64,000 nt of DNA from assembly GCF_022829445.1 (NCBI RefSeq), contig NZ_JAKSXY010000049.1, positions 1-64,000 on the forward strand, in the 5' to 3' direction. Below the pieces are notes generated by a model, which was given only the letters and a program-made list of their open reading frames with translations, ran no database searches and was not told the DNA's origin. Both the position numbers and the translations under genes were made by a program. The stretch comes from Methylobacterium sp. J-068. Lineage in GTDB: Bacteria; Pseudomonadota; Alphaproteobacteria; Rhizobiales; Beijerinckiaceae. Shown here piece after piece: positions 36,206 through 44,831 of this stretch (position 1 is the first letter of the stretch; each line of letters starts with the position of its first letter).

Positions 36206-36568
36206 TCAGGCGGACGGACGCAGGGTGTTCTGGGCGAGAGTGCCGAGATCCTTGGCCTGGGCCTGGAGATTGGCGATCTGGCTGCGCACGAACTCGGTCT
36301 GGAGCTCGATCGCCTCGCGCACGTCGCGGCTGCGGACGAGCTTCTGGGCGAAATCGAAGGTGGCCGCCGCGTTCTCCTGAACCTGATCGAGGCCCTTGGC
36401 GACCACGCCCTGCATCGACTCCTGGACCGACTTCGAGCTGGTCTGCATCTGCTCGGCGGTCTTGATGGCGGTGCTGATGAAGGTGCCGACGGCGGTGCGG
36501 GCCTGGTCGACGCTCTTCTCGGCAAGGGCGCGCATCTCGGCGGGGATCTCGAAGGTCTGGCCGTTCAT
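36206..36568 (-). CDS. Phasin (polyhydroxyalkanoate granule protein)
   Basis: A 120-residue, almost wholly helical protein with the phasin pattern: EMRALAEKSVDQARTAVGTFISTAIKTAEQM, then QVQENAAATFDFAQKLVRSRDVREAIELQTEFVRSQIANLQAQAKDL. Long amphipathic helices of this kind bind the surface of poly-3-hydroxybutyrate granules. GGAGAG lies about 8 nt before the ATG. A 17-bp TGC-N3-GCA-type palindrome lies 51-67 bp upstream and may bind the PHB regulator PhaR. A second phasin-like gene lies downstream. Confidence 0.92.
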   Translation of the reverse strand: MNGQTFEIPAEMRALAEKSVDQARTAVGTFISTAIKTAEQMQTSSKSVQESMQGVVAKGLDQVQENAAATFDFAQKLVRSRDVREAIELQTEFVRSQIANLQAQAKDLGTLAQNTLRPSA

Positions 36569-36618
36569 TTCGGTTCTCTCCAGGGCGATCGCGCGATTCG
36601 GCGCGCTGCAAAGGCTTT

Positions 36619-36635
36619 ATGTTGCGGTGCAACAT
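36619..36635 (-). promoter_or_regulatory. Candidate PhaR operator upstream of the phasin gene
   Basis: ATGTTGC-GGT-GCAACAT has perfect 7-bp arms and a 3-nt spacer, centred 59 bp before the phasin start. PhaR sites in Paracoccus and Rhodobacter are described as TGC-rich with a CTGC-N3/4-GCAG pattern; TGC-N3-GCA is shared here. Confidence 0.6.
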
Positions 36636-36693
36636 GATCGTCAAGGGCAGATCGTGGAAAGTGGCACAATTTTGCCGGCATGCATGCCGGCCT

Positions 36694-37947
36694 TCAGGCG
36701 GCCGATGCCACCCGGCTCCCGTGTCGCGGAGATGTTCCGCGCGCCGCCAGGATGCGTTCGTAGACGCCGATCAGAGCGGCGGCGTGAGCGGCCAGGGTCA
36801 TGGGCGCCGCCCAGTACCGCGCATGGGCCGCCGCGCCGAGACGGCCGACCGTGCTCCCGTCCGTGAGGGCGGCGAGCGCCCGCGTGACGGCGTCCACATC
36901 GGGCGAAACGGAAAAACCGTTCACCCCGTCGACCACCTTCTCGGCCGCGCCCGAGCGCTTCGAGGCGACGACCGGCAGGCCATGGGCCAGGGCCTCGTAG
37001 ATCGTGAGCGGCCCGGTCTCGTACCAGCGCGACGGGGCCGCGACCGCCCGCGCCCGCCGGCGCAGGATGCTCCAGACGGTCTCGGGCGACTGCCAGCCGA
37101 GCAGTTCGACGTCGGGGCGGCCGCGCAGCTCGGCCTCCAGGGGGCCGGCGCCGATGAACAGGGCGGGAAGGCCGGCCGCCCGGGCGGCATCGGCCACGAG
37201 GTCGGCGCCCTTCTCGCGGGTGAGGCGCCCGACATACGCGATGGCGTCGCCCTGGGCCGGATCGGCCGCCGGGCCTTCCGCCACGCGCACCGGATTGTCG
37301 ACCCGGTGATGGGTGAGCGACGGGCCCCGCATCAGGGCGCCCATGCGCGGCACGCTCGCATCGCAGACGTGGATGACGTCGAGGCGGTGCTGCTTCAGCG
37401 CAGCGCGCAGGGACACCGAGCGGCCGACCCGCACGAGCTTGTGCAGCCGGCTCCTGCCATCGCAGGGCGCGGCGATACAGGCCGCGGAGAGCGGCGTCAG
37501 GGCGCAGGGCTCGGCCCGGTCGAAGCGGTAATAGACCCCGTTCGGGCAGGCGAGGAAGTAGTCGTGCAGGGTCGCCGCCACGGGTAGATCGCGCGCGAAC
37601 AGGGTCGGGAACACGCTCGGCGACAGGCTGCGGGTCCATTGGTGGAGATGGACGAGGTCGGGGCGCACGGGCAGCGCGTCGAGCGCCGCGCCGAGGCGGC
37701 TCGCGGCCTCCGCGTCCCAGAGTCCGGTCACGGCCGCCCTGTGCGCGGGGCGCTTCCAGATGTCGGTGTTGCCGAGGCTGATCCGGCGAATGCCCGGATG
37801 GTCGAGCAGCGGATCCGCCGGTCCGTCGATTGCCTGGATGTAGGTGACGTCGACGCCCGCCTCGGCGAGGCCGCGCGCGGATTCCACCGCCACCTTCTCG
37901 GCCCCCCCGCTCGCCACCGCGAATTCGGCCAACACGACGATCTGCAT
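36694..37947 (-). CDS. Glycosyltransferase family 4 (GT-B), envelope polysaccharide type
   Basis: A 417-residue GT-B enzyme. The N-terminal domain has the opening VVLAEFAVASGGAEKVAVE, then LHDYFLACPNGVYYRF followed by three further cysteines (EPCAL, AACIAAPC). The C-terminal domain has the usual donor-binding block, YVGRLTREKGADLV, and YETGPLTIYEALAHGLPVVAS with the conserved glutamate. It transfers a sugar from a nucleotide donor, probably to a cell-surface glycan. It is a paralogue of the divergent gene at 38087. The start at 37947 is the first ATG; an upstream TTG is unlikely. The 139-bp gap to the divergent gene must hold both promoters. Confidence 0.88.
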   Translation of the reverse strand: MQIVVLAEFAVASGGAEKVAVESARGLAEAGVDVTYIQAIDGPADPLLDHPGIRRISLGNTDIWKRPAHRAAVTGLWDAEAASRLGAALDALPVRPDLVHLHQWTRSLSPSVFPTLFARDLPVAATLHDYFLACPNGVYYRFDRAEPCALTPLSAACIAAPCDGRSRLHKLVRVGRSVSLRAALKQHRLDVIHVCDASVPRMGALMRGPSLTHHRVDNPVRVAEGPAADPAQGDAIAYVGRLTREKGADLVADAARAAGLPALFIGAGPLEAELRGRPDVELLGWQSPETVWSILRRRARAVAAPSRWYETGPLTIYEALAHGLPVVASKRSGAAEKVVDGVNGFSVSPDVDAVTRALAALTDGSTVGRLGAAAHARYWAAPMTLAAHAAALIGVYERILAARGTSPRHGSRVASAA

Positions 37948-38086
37948 GGGAATGCCCAAGAATTTCGGGGGCGCCGGGATGATCTTGCGCCTGCCTTCGA
38001 GGTTTACCGGAGATCAACGCACGTTCGGTAAAGATCGGGTCGTCACTCTCGGGGCCGCGAATCCCGTCGGCCGGGACCGTTCCGCC

Positions 38087-39358
38087 ATGCACGTCGTCCT
38101 CGTCGTCGACCACGCCTACGTGAATGGCGGGCAGGCCAAGGTGGCCCTGGATGCCGGCCTCGGCCTGCGGGCGCGGGGACACCGCGTCACCGTGTTCGCC
38201 GCCGTCGGCCCCGCCGACCCGCGCCTGGAAGCGGCCGGCATCCGCGTCGTCTGCCTCGGGCAGGACGACATCGGAACGACCACCAACAAGCTGGCCTTCG
38301 CCGCCCAGGCGATCTGGAACCGCGTCGCCGCCCGCCGCCTCGCGGCCGAACTGCGCGGGCTCGACCCACGGGACACGGTGGTCCACGTCCACGCCTTCGC
38401 CAAGGCGCTCTCGCCGTCGATCGGGCGGAGCCTCGCGGCCTCGGGGCTGCCGCTGCTCTACACCATGCACGAGTTCTTCCTCGTCTGCCCGAATGGCGGG
38501 TTCTACGAGTATCCGGCGGCGCGGATCTGCCATCGCACGCCGATGTCGCTGGATTGCCTGACCACGAACTGCGATGCCCGCAGCTATCCGCGCAAGCTCC
38601 TGCGCGTCGTGCGCCACGCCGCCCTCGAGCATGTGGCGGGCATGAAGGCGCTGTTTCCGCACGTCGTGACCATCAGCGCCCTGCAGGAGCGGGTGATCAC
38701 CCCGCACCTGCCCGCCGCGACCCGGTTCCACCGGGTCGACAACCCGATCGCGGTGACGAAGGCCCCGGCGCGTTCCGGCCCTCCGGGCGACGTGCTCTTC
38801 GTCGGACGCATCTCCACGGAGAAGGGCGCGCCGATCTTCGCCGAGGCCGCGCGCCGGGCCGGCATCCGCCCCGTCTTCGTCGGCGACGGTCCGGCGCGGG
38901 CCGATCTCGAAGCCCGCTATCCCGAGGCGGTGATGCTCGGCTGGCGGGACGAGGCCGGCGTCCACGAACTGATGCGCAGCGCCCGCGCCCTGGTGTTTCC
39001 CAGCGTCTGGTACGAGGGACAGCCGCTGACCGTCTACGAGGCGCTGGCCTGCGGGGCGCCGGTGATCGTGAGCGATGCCTGCGCGGGGCGTGAGGCGGTG
39101 GAGGATGGCGCGACCGGCTACTGGTTCCGGTCCGGCGACGCCGACGCGCTCGCCGCCCATCTGACGCGGCTCGAGGACGACGACCTCGCCGATCGGATGG
39201 GCCGAGCGGCCTACGAACGCTACTGGGCGGCGCCCCTCAGCATCGAAGCCCATCTCGACCGGATCGGTGCCGTCTACGAACTCGTCCTGCGGGACGCGCT
39301 GGGCGCGGGCCTCCGCACGGTTCGAAACGCGCGGTCCCCGGTGCCGGCCGCGCCCTGA
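38087..39358 (+). CDS. Glycosyltransferase family 4 (GT-B), paralogue of the divergent gene
   Basis: A 423-residue GT-B enzyme with the same plan as the divergent neighbour: N-terminal HVVLVVDHAYVNGGQAKVA; MHEFFLVCPNGGFYEY with three cysteines after it (ARICHR, LDCLTTNC); VGRISTEKGAPIFAEAARR; and YEGQPLTVYEALACGAPVIVS. Both proteins also end in a similar motif (RYWAAPxxxxAH). The shared CPNG and spaced cysteines are unusual for the family and suggest a common structural metal or disulfide. It likely acts at the cytosolic face of the inner membrane on exopolysaccharide. The start at 38087 precedes the conserved first strand. Confidence 0.88.
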   Translation: MHVVLVVDHAYVNGGQAKVALDAGLGLRARGHRVTVFAAVGPADPRLEAAGIRVVCLGQDDIGTTTNKLAFAAQAIWNRVAARRLAAELRGLDPRDTVVHVHAFAKALSPSIGRSLAASGLPLLYTMHEFFLVCPNGGFYEYPAARICHRTPMSLDCLTTNCDARSYPRKLLRVVRHAALEHVAGMKALFPHVVTISALQERVITPHLPAATRFHRVDNPIAVTKAPARSGPPGDVLFVGRISTEKGAPIFAEAARRAGIRPVFVGDGPARADLEARYPEAVMLGWRDEAGVHELMRSARALVFPSVWYEGQPLTVYEALACGAPVIVSDACAGREAVEDGATGYWFRSGDADALAAHLTRLEDDDLADRMGRAAYERYWAAPLSIEAHLDRIGAVYELVLRDALGAGLRTVRNARSPVPAAP

Positions 39359-39729
39359 GCCGGAGGCTCGGCGCCCTCGACCCGACACCTGTGACCCTTC
39401 GGCCGGCTTGTACCCGGTCTCATCCCGGTTCGGCGGACGCCCGCCGTCGCGCGGGCAGACCTCGCGGGCAGACCTCGATTGAGTCACGCGCATCGAGGCC
39501 TGTCGTTAACGGCGCGGTAACGAACTCGCTTGGGACGGTCCGAACCTCCCCTGGCTATTCCGGGCGGAGCGGGTGATAATCCTCAGATCAGAGGGATGAA
39601 TCCAAAGCTCGCGGGAGCGACCCTGCTTATTAGGGTGGCATGTGCTCATGGAAAGAACAAGTAAGTTCCTCATGGCCCGTGGCTAGAGCGTTGGAAATAC
39701 CCTGTCCGTCGTAAATTGGCGCGATCGAG
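39359..39729. other. Intergenic region before the transporter-thioesterase gene
   Basis: About 370 bp with no supported gene. The half nearest 39730 is A+T-richer and should hold the promoter of the fusion gene. A GTTAACG-like stretch lies at about 39504-39511. No terminator hairpin of note after the glycosyltransferase. Confidence 0.5.
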
Positions 39730-41547
39730 ATGCCGTCATCATTCCTTCGTTCCCTGGTCTGGGCGCCGACGATCGCACTGTCCTGGCTCTGGGGGCTCGG
39801 TTTCTTCTACGCCATCCATGTCACGCTGACCTATGGATGGCTGGGTTTCATCGCATTCGCGGTGCCCAATGCAACGGGGCTGTTCCTCTTCGGCTGGATC
39901 CTGAATTCACCGCGCAGGGAACCGGAACAGATCCTGTCGAAGGCCGGCGGCCAATACACGTTGCTGTTTCTGCTCTGTCAGATTTTTGCCGTTGCCATCA
40001 CGATCTTCGGATTTGCTTCCTGCCTCTGGATTCCTCTCTTCGGAGAGCATTCGGGCGTCGTCGTCGCGCTCCTGCTGCTGCTGTCCTGCGCGGTCGGGCA
40101 CGCGGTGCCCCTGGCCCGGCTGCGTCTCCTGCACATCGCCTATCTGCCGCTCGGCGTCGCGGCGGGGCTCCTGGCGCTCTGGGCTCTGCGCGCCGCGCCG
40201 GTGACGCCGCCCCTCCCCCTGGCGGCGTTCGACGCGCGCTTCTACGGCCTCGTGCTGCCGACCCTGGTCGGCTTCCTGCTGGGGCCGTGGATGGACGTGC
40301 AGCAATGGCAGCGCGTGGTCGAAATCCGCCGGGCCGGCGCGTCGGCCGGGATCGCCTACGGGGCGGGCGCCCTGCTGTTCCTCGGCCTTCTCGCGCTCAA
40401 TGCCGCCCTCGCGGCGGCCGCGGGCCGTGGTCACGTGGTGATCACGGCCGACGGACTTCCGGCGGCGCAGGCCGCGGTCGCCCTGGCGATCCGGGCCGCT
40501 CACCTCGATCTCGCGGCGATCGGGTTCACGATCTGGGCGGCGATCGCCGTGGTGTCGACGATCGACAGCGCCTATTGCGCGACGCGCTGGCTGATGAGTG
40601 GGATCACTACGCGCAGCACCGCGCCGCTGATGGCCTTCGTCCCCGAGGGGCTCGTCTCGTCGCCCGTCTCGCTCATGCTCGCCGCCGGGGGCATCGCGAT
40701 CGCGATGGTGTCGAACGACCTGTCCCTCATCTACCTGATGATCCCGTTCGCGACGCTCCTCGTCGGGTCCGCCGCCTGCCTCGTCTGCACGGCTTTCGGG
40801 GTGACCCAGCGACACGATGCCGTGCTCAACCTGATGATCGGCCTGGCGGCCGCCATCGTCTTCCTGGCGGGCTACGTCGCGCCGGTTCCGGTCTTCCTGA
40901 CGCTCGCCCCGCTGATCGGGCTGATCGGAGCGGTTCCGTTGCTGCTGGAGCGTCTCGGCTGGCGCGCGAAGGCGCCCCCGCCCGAAGCCGCGATCGAGGC
41001 GGGCGCCACTCGCGAGGTCGCGACCGTGCATCCCATGCCCCGGCCGGAATCCGGCGCGTCGCACGGTTTCGACGGAGAGTGGTTCGTCCTGCGCATGACG
41101 CCCACCTACGACGACACCAACTCGGTGGGAAACATCTACTTCGCCAACTACTTCCGCTGGGTCGGCAAGGCCCGGGAGCTGTTCTTCAACATCTGCGTCC
41201 CGGACTTCGACCTCAGCCGCACGGATTTCTACATCCTCACGCGCTCGTTCACCCATGACTTCCGGCGCGAGGCGCGGGAATTCGATCCGGTCACGGTTCG
41301 GATCAAGGTGGCGGAGCACAACCGCAAGTTCGTCACCCTGGCGCACGAGATCCACAGCGACACCCACGGGCTTCTCGGTCGCGGCGAACAGACCCTGATG
41401 TTCGTGGATCCGCGGAGCTATCGCCCGCTCGATATCCCGCGCGTCGTGCTCGAGGGCTTCTTTCCCTACCTCCCCGCGACTTCGGCCTACGTCGCCCGTC
41501 GCGCCGCCGCCCTGGCCGAGGGGCAGACGGTTCGGGCGATCGGATAG
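39730..41547 (+). CDS. Fusion of a symporter-like membrane domain with an enediyne-type hotdog thioesterase
   Basis: A 605-residue protein in a single continuous frame. Residues 1-430 hold about 10-12 hydrophobic segments, with GPWMDVQQWQRVVEIRR and VVSTIDSAYCATRW, which resemble sodium:solute symporters weakly. Residues 450-600 are a hotdog thioesterase: DDTNSVGNIYFANYFRWVGKARELFF closely matches the CalE7/TebC type (TN-x-VGNxYxxxYxxWxGxxRE), which cleaves polyketide thioesters in enediyne pathways. The Asn and Arg lie 18 residues apart, as I recall for CalE7. SFTHDFRREAREFDPVTVRIKV and HEIHSDTHGLLGRGEQT follow. The inferred role is hydrolysis of an acyl thioester at the cytosolic face of the membrane. 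No enediyne PKS lies nearby; the highly reducing PKS is 30 kb away. A start at 41038 would give the hotdog part alone, but the frame is open throughout. Confidence 0.8.
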   Translation: MPSSFLRSLVWAPTIALSWLWGLGFFYAIHVTLTYGWLGFIAFAVPNATGLFLFGWILNSPRREPEQILSKAGGQYTLLFLLCQIFAVAITIFGFASCLWIPLFGEHSGVVVALLLLLSCAVGHAVPLARLRLLHIAYLPLGVAAGLLALWALRAAPVTPPLPLAAFDARFYGLVLPTLVGFLLGPWMDVQQWQRVVEIRRAGASAGIAYGAGALLFLGLLALNAALAAAAGRGHVVITADGLPAAQAAVALAIRAAHLDLAAIGFTIWAAIAVVSTIDSAYCATRWLMSGITTRSTAPLMAFVPEGLVSSPVSLMLAAGGIAIAMVSNDLSLIYLMIPFATLLVGSAACLVCTAFGVTQRHDAVLNLMIGLAAAIVFLAGYVAPVPVFLTLAPLIGLIGAVPLLLERLGWRAKAPPPEAAIEAGATREVATVHPMPRPESGASHGFDGEWFVLRMTPTYDDTNSVGNIYFANYFRWVGKARELFFNICVPDFDLSRTDFYILTRSFTHDFRREAREFDPVTVRIKVAEHNRKFVTLAHEIHSDTHGLLGRGEQTLMFVDPRSYRPLDIPRVVLEGFFPYLPATSAYVARRAAALAEGQTVRAIG

Positions 41548-41663
41548 GAAATCCCGCACCCCCGCGCGGAGATTCGGGAAACAGGCTCGTGCGGCCCGCG
41601 TTGATCCGGCTCACGTGCCGATGACGGCGCCTGCCGCAGAATGCAGAACGAGGAGTGCCGCCC

Positions 41664-41846
41664 ATGGCCGACCAGCAGAAGCCCCCGGAGACGGACACCA
41701 TCTCCACGACCGGCAAACCCGCCCCGAAGGATTCCGACAAGAACCGCCCCGAGAACCAGCAGGGCGAACTCGACCAGCGCCTGGACGAGGGGCTGAAGGA
41801 GACGTTTCCGTCGAGCGACCCGGTCTCGGTGAAGGTGACGAAGTAA
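41664..41846 (+). CDS. Small conserved polar protein (60 aa)
   Basis: A 60-codon gene with AGGAG at 41651-41655, 8 nt before the ATG at 41664. The product is hydrophilic and disordered in its first half (TDTISTTGKPAPKDSDKN), with a more conserved end: NQQGELDQRLDEGLKETFPSSDPVSV. From memory, short proteins ending LDEGLKETFPxSDPVSV are common in alphaproteobacteria and have no known function. No membrane segment or signal. It converges with the methylsuccinyl-CoA dehydrogenase, separated by a terminator. Confidence 0.8.
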   Translation: MADQQKPPETDTISTTGKPAPKDSDKNRPENQQGELDQRLDEGLKETFPSSDPVSVKVTK

Positions 41847-41880
41847 GGCGTACGCGCTCGCTTCGGGAGCCGAAGACAAA

Positions 41881-41908
41881 ACGCCGGGGTGAGCGATCAC
41901 CCCGGCGT
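41881..41908. terminator. Hairpin terminator between convergent genes
   Basis: A 12-bp perfect stem ACGCCGGGGTGA/TCACCCCGGCGT with a GCGA loop, 37 nt after the stop of the minus-strand dehydrogenase. On the minus strand it runs into TTTTGTCTT, a U-rich tail; it can also serve the plus-strand small gene. Confidence 0.85.
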
Positions 41909-41944
41909 CCCGTCATGCATTCATGCGGCTCGGCCGCGACGCGT

Positions 41945-43627
41945 TCAGGCGGCTTCGAGCAGGCGGCGCGCGATGACCTGGGCCTGGATCTCGGCGGCGC
42001 CCTCGAAGATCGAGAGGATGCGCGCGTCGCAAAGCACGCGGCTCACCGCGTATTCCAGGGCGAAGCCGTTGCCGCCGTGGATCTGGAGGGCGTTGTCGGC
42101 CGCCGCCCAGGCGACGCGGGCGCCGAGCAGCTTGGCCATGCCGGCCTCGAGGTCGCAGCGCTTGCCCTCGTCTTTCTCGCGCGCCGAGAAGTAGGTGAGC
42201 TGCCGGGCGATGTTGATCTCCACCGCCATCATGGCGATCTTGTCGGCCACGCGCGGGAAGTTGATGAGCGCCTTGCCGAACTGCACGCGCTCCTCGGCGT
42301 AGCGGAGGCCCAGGTCAAGGGCGCATTGCGCCACGCCGATGGCGCGGGCCGCCGTCTGGATGCGGGCGGATTCGAAGGTCTGCATGAGCTGGGCGAAGCC
42401 CTTGCCCTCGACCTCGCCGAGGAGGTTGCCGGCCGGCACCTCGAAATTGTCGAAGGCGAGTTCGTACTCCTTCATGCCGCGATAGCCGAGAACGTGGATC
42501 TCGCCGCCGGACAGGCCCTCGACCGGGAAAGGCTCGGCATCGGTGCCGCGCGGCTTCTCGGCGATGAGCAGCGACAGACCCTTGTGGCCCTTCTCCTCGG
42601 GCTTGGTGCGCACGAGGCAGGTCATGATGTCGGCGCGCACGGGGTGCGTGATCCAGGTCTTGTTGCCCGAGATCTTCCAGACGTCACCGTCCTTGACCGC
42701 CTTGGTGCGGAGCGAGGCGAGGTCCGAGCCGGTGTTCGGCTCCGTGAACACGGCGGTGGGGAGCGTGTCGCCCGAGGCGATGCCGGGCAGGAAGCGATGC
42801 TTCTGCTCCTCGGTGCCGCCGCACAGGATGAGTTCGGCGGCGATCTCCGAGCGGGTGCCGAGGGACCCGACGCCGATATAGGCGCGGGACAGTTCCTCGG
42901 AGACCACGCACATGGAGATCTTCGGCAGGCCCATGCCGCCGTATTCCTCCGGGATGGTCAGGCCGAAGACGCCGAGTTCGGCCATCTTGGTGACGATCTC
43001 CATCGGGATGTAGGCGTTCTGGCTGTGCCATTCGTGGGCGTGCGGCACGACCTCGGCGAGGCCGAAGCGGCGCATCTCGGAGCGGATCGCCTCCATGTCC
43101 TCGTCGAGGCCGGACTTGCCGATGGTGGCCGCGCCGCCGTTGTCGCGGATGCGGGCGACGAGGGCGGCGCGGTTCTCGGCCGTGTTGCCCTCGGCGATCA
43201 GGCTCTCCACCGCCTCGGTGCGGAACTTCGCGACCTCGCGCGCGGCGAGGCCGAGGGAGCCGGTGGGGCGCACCATCTCGCCCTGGCTCATCGGGATGCC
43301 GGAGAACATCTGGTCGAGGTACTCGCCGAGACCGATCTTCACGAGCAGGGTCTCGGTCTCGCCGAACTCACCGGCCTCCGTCAGGCGCTGCGCGTAGGCG
43401 CCGAGTTCGCGCACGCCCTCCGCATAGGTGGCGATCCAGGCCAGACCGTGGGTGGCGTGCTGCTCGGCTTCCATCTTCTCGGCCGAGATCTTGCCCTCGT
43501 CCGAGAGGACGGTGGTCCGCACCCGGCGGGTCGCCTCGGCGACGAGACCCTTGGCGGCCTCGCTCGCGTCGCGCGCCAGGGACAGAAGATCCTGCGGTTC
43601 GGTCGAGACGACGGGGGAGGCGGACAT
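41945..43627 (-). CDS. mcd: (2S)-methylsuccinyl-CoA dehydrogenase
   Basis: A 560-residue FAD-dependent acyl-CoA dehydrogenase. Compared with common family members of about 380 residues it has an extra 150-residue N-terminal helical domain (residues 1-150), which is the mark of methylsuccinyl-CoA dehydrogenase. The core has PEEYGGMGL, AVFTEPNTGSDLASLRTKAV, the FAD-site segment ALEYAVSRVLCDARI, and the catalytic Glu in IFEGAAEIQAQV. It oxidises (2S)-methylsuccinyl-CoA to mesaconyl-CoA in the ethylmalonyl-CoA pathway, which regenerates glyoxylate in Methylobacterium and Rhodobacter. The annotation rests on domain plan and motifs; isobutyryl-CoA dehydrogenase, an older name for relatives, is less likely. 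An intrinsic terminator follows. Confidence 0.9.
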   Translation of the reverse strand: MSASPVVSTEPQDLLSLARDASEAAKGLVAEATRRVRTTVLSDEGKISAEKMEAEQHATHGLAWIATYAEGVRELGAYAQRLTEAGEFGETETLLVKIGLGEYLDQMFSGIPMSQGEMVRPTGSLGLAAREVAKFRTEAVESLIAEGNTAENRAALVARIRDNGGAATIGKSGLDEDMEAIRSEMRRFGLAEVVPHAHEWHSQNAYIPMEIVTKMAELGVFGLTIPEEYGGMGLPKISMCVVSEELSRAYIGVGSLGTRSEIAAELILCGGTEEQKHRFLPGIASGDTLPTAVFTEPNTGSDLASLRTKAVKDGDVWKISGNKTWITHPVRADIMTCLVRTKPEEKGHKGLSLLIAEKPRGTDAEPFPVEGLSGGEIHVLGYRGMKEYELAFDNFEVPAGNLLGEVEGKGFAQLMQTFESARIQTAARAIGVAQCALDLGLRYAEERVQFGKALINFPRVADKIAMMAVEINIARQLTYFSAREKDEGKRCDLEAGMAKLLGARVAWAAADNALQIHGGNGFALEYAVSRVLCDARILSIFEGAAEIQAQVIARRLLEAA

Positions 43628-43818
43628 GGCAAGCTCGCTGCTGAAGGAATGAGACTTTGGTGCTCATTATAGGCAGGTTTGCCGACCCTGTAGAGGCGTC
43701 TCGCCGCAGCGCGAGATTATCCGGCCTGAATGCATTATTCGCGGGGGCGAAAAACCCTTACGTTTCTTCGCCGATGCAGGTCGGATGAATTTTATTGAGG
43801 CGTCTCACAAAGAAAAAG

Positions 43819-44709
43819 TCATCCCCGGCTGGCGATCGCGACGCCCATCGCGGCCAGCGCCATGCCGCCCATCTGCACCGGCGCCAGGGCCTCGCCGAAC
43901 AGCGCGTAGGCCATCACGGCCGAGACCGGCGGCACCAGGAAGAGCAGCGACGCGACGCCCGCCACCGCCCCTCGCCGGATCAGGGCCAGGAGCAGCAGGA
44001 TTCCCGCGACGGAGTTGACGAGGATCGACCAGGCGAGCCCCCACCAGAGCGGAGGCGAGGCATCGAACCGGCCGGTTCCGAGCATCAGCGCCACCGGAAC
44101 CGCGAGGAACGCGGCGCCGACGAACTGGATCGCCGCATTGCTGAGAAGGTCCGCGCCACCGCCGCGGCTCTTCTGCAGGAGCGTGCCGCCGGTCATGGCC
44201 ACCATGGCGGCGAGGCAGGCGGCGAGGGCCGGAACCGGGATGCCGGCGGAATCCGGTGCGCCGACCTTCGGAGCCAGCACCAGGAGCGCGCCGGAGAAGC
44301 CCGCCGCGATGCCGAGCCAGCGCCGCCGGCTCACCCGCTCGCCGAGGACCGGACCCGCGAGCATGGCGGTGAGGAGCGGCTGCAGGCTGCCGACCAGGGC
44401 CGCGATGCCGGCGGGCAGGCCGTGCTGGACCGACCAGAACACGCCGATGACGTAGATGCCCTGCATCAGCACGCCCGCCAGGGCGGCGTGGAGCCAGTCG
44501 GCACGATTGCGCGGCCAGCGCGCCCCGAGCACCCGGGCGAGACCCGCCAGGATCAGCGCGACGCCGACGACGCGGATCGCCACGAAGGTGAAGGCCTCGG
44601 CATGCGGCGCCACGAAGCGCGCGGCGACGAAGCCTGTCGCCCAGATCAGGACGAAGAGGGCGGGGACGAGGGCCGGGGTGGCATGAGGCATGGCACGCGC
44701 AGGCACCAC
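43819..44709 (-). CDS. EamA/DMT-family transporter
   Basis: A 296-residue inner-membrane protein with ten hydrophobic segments in two EamA repeats (about 15-140 and 155-290), the plan of RhaT/YdcZ-type drug/metabolite transporters. LPAGIAALVGSLQPLLTAMLA and VPPVSAVMAYALFGEALAPVQMGG are the paired motif helices of the repeats. These proteins export amino acids, purines or other small metabolites; the substrate is unknown. The start is GTG at 44709 with GGAG 4 nt upstream, or the adjacent GTG; ATG at 44691 is also possible. Divergent from the YihY gene. Confidence 0.85.
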   Translation of the reverse strand: MVPARAMPHATPALVPALFVLIWATGFVAARFVAPHAEAFTFVAIRVVGVALILAGLARVLGARWPRNRADWLHAALAGVLMQGIYVIGVFWSVQHGLPAGIAALVGSLQPLLTAMLAGPVLGERVSRRRWLGIAAGFSGALLVLAPKVGAPDSAGIPVPALAACLAAMVAMTGGTLLQKSRGGGADLLSNAAIQFVGAAFLAVPVALMLGTGRFDASPPLWWGLAWSILVNSVAGILLLLALIRRGAVAGVASLLFLVPPVSAVMAYALFGEALAPVQMGGMALAAMGVAIASRG

Positions 44710-44831
44710 GGCACTCCGGAAAATTCAACCGGGTTCTGCTCTGGTCGACCGACGGGGCGTTGCGCGAACGGTCCGCGTTGCGTTTAGAAGACACGCTCTC
44801 CGTCCGATCCCCGAGGACAAGTCCCCGCCCC

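Noticed and set aside
36641..39493. A 950-codon minus-strand open frame across both GT4 genes
   Set aside because: Shadow frame with Arg/Gly-rich translation; it would span a divergent promoter and overlap both real genes.
43691..43807. GAGGCGTCTC repeated 107 bp apart before the dehydrogenase
   Set aside because: Only 10 bp, no inverted ends or target duplication; could be chance in GC-rich DNA.
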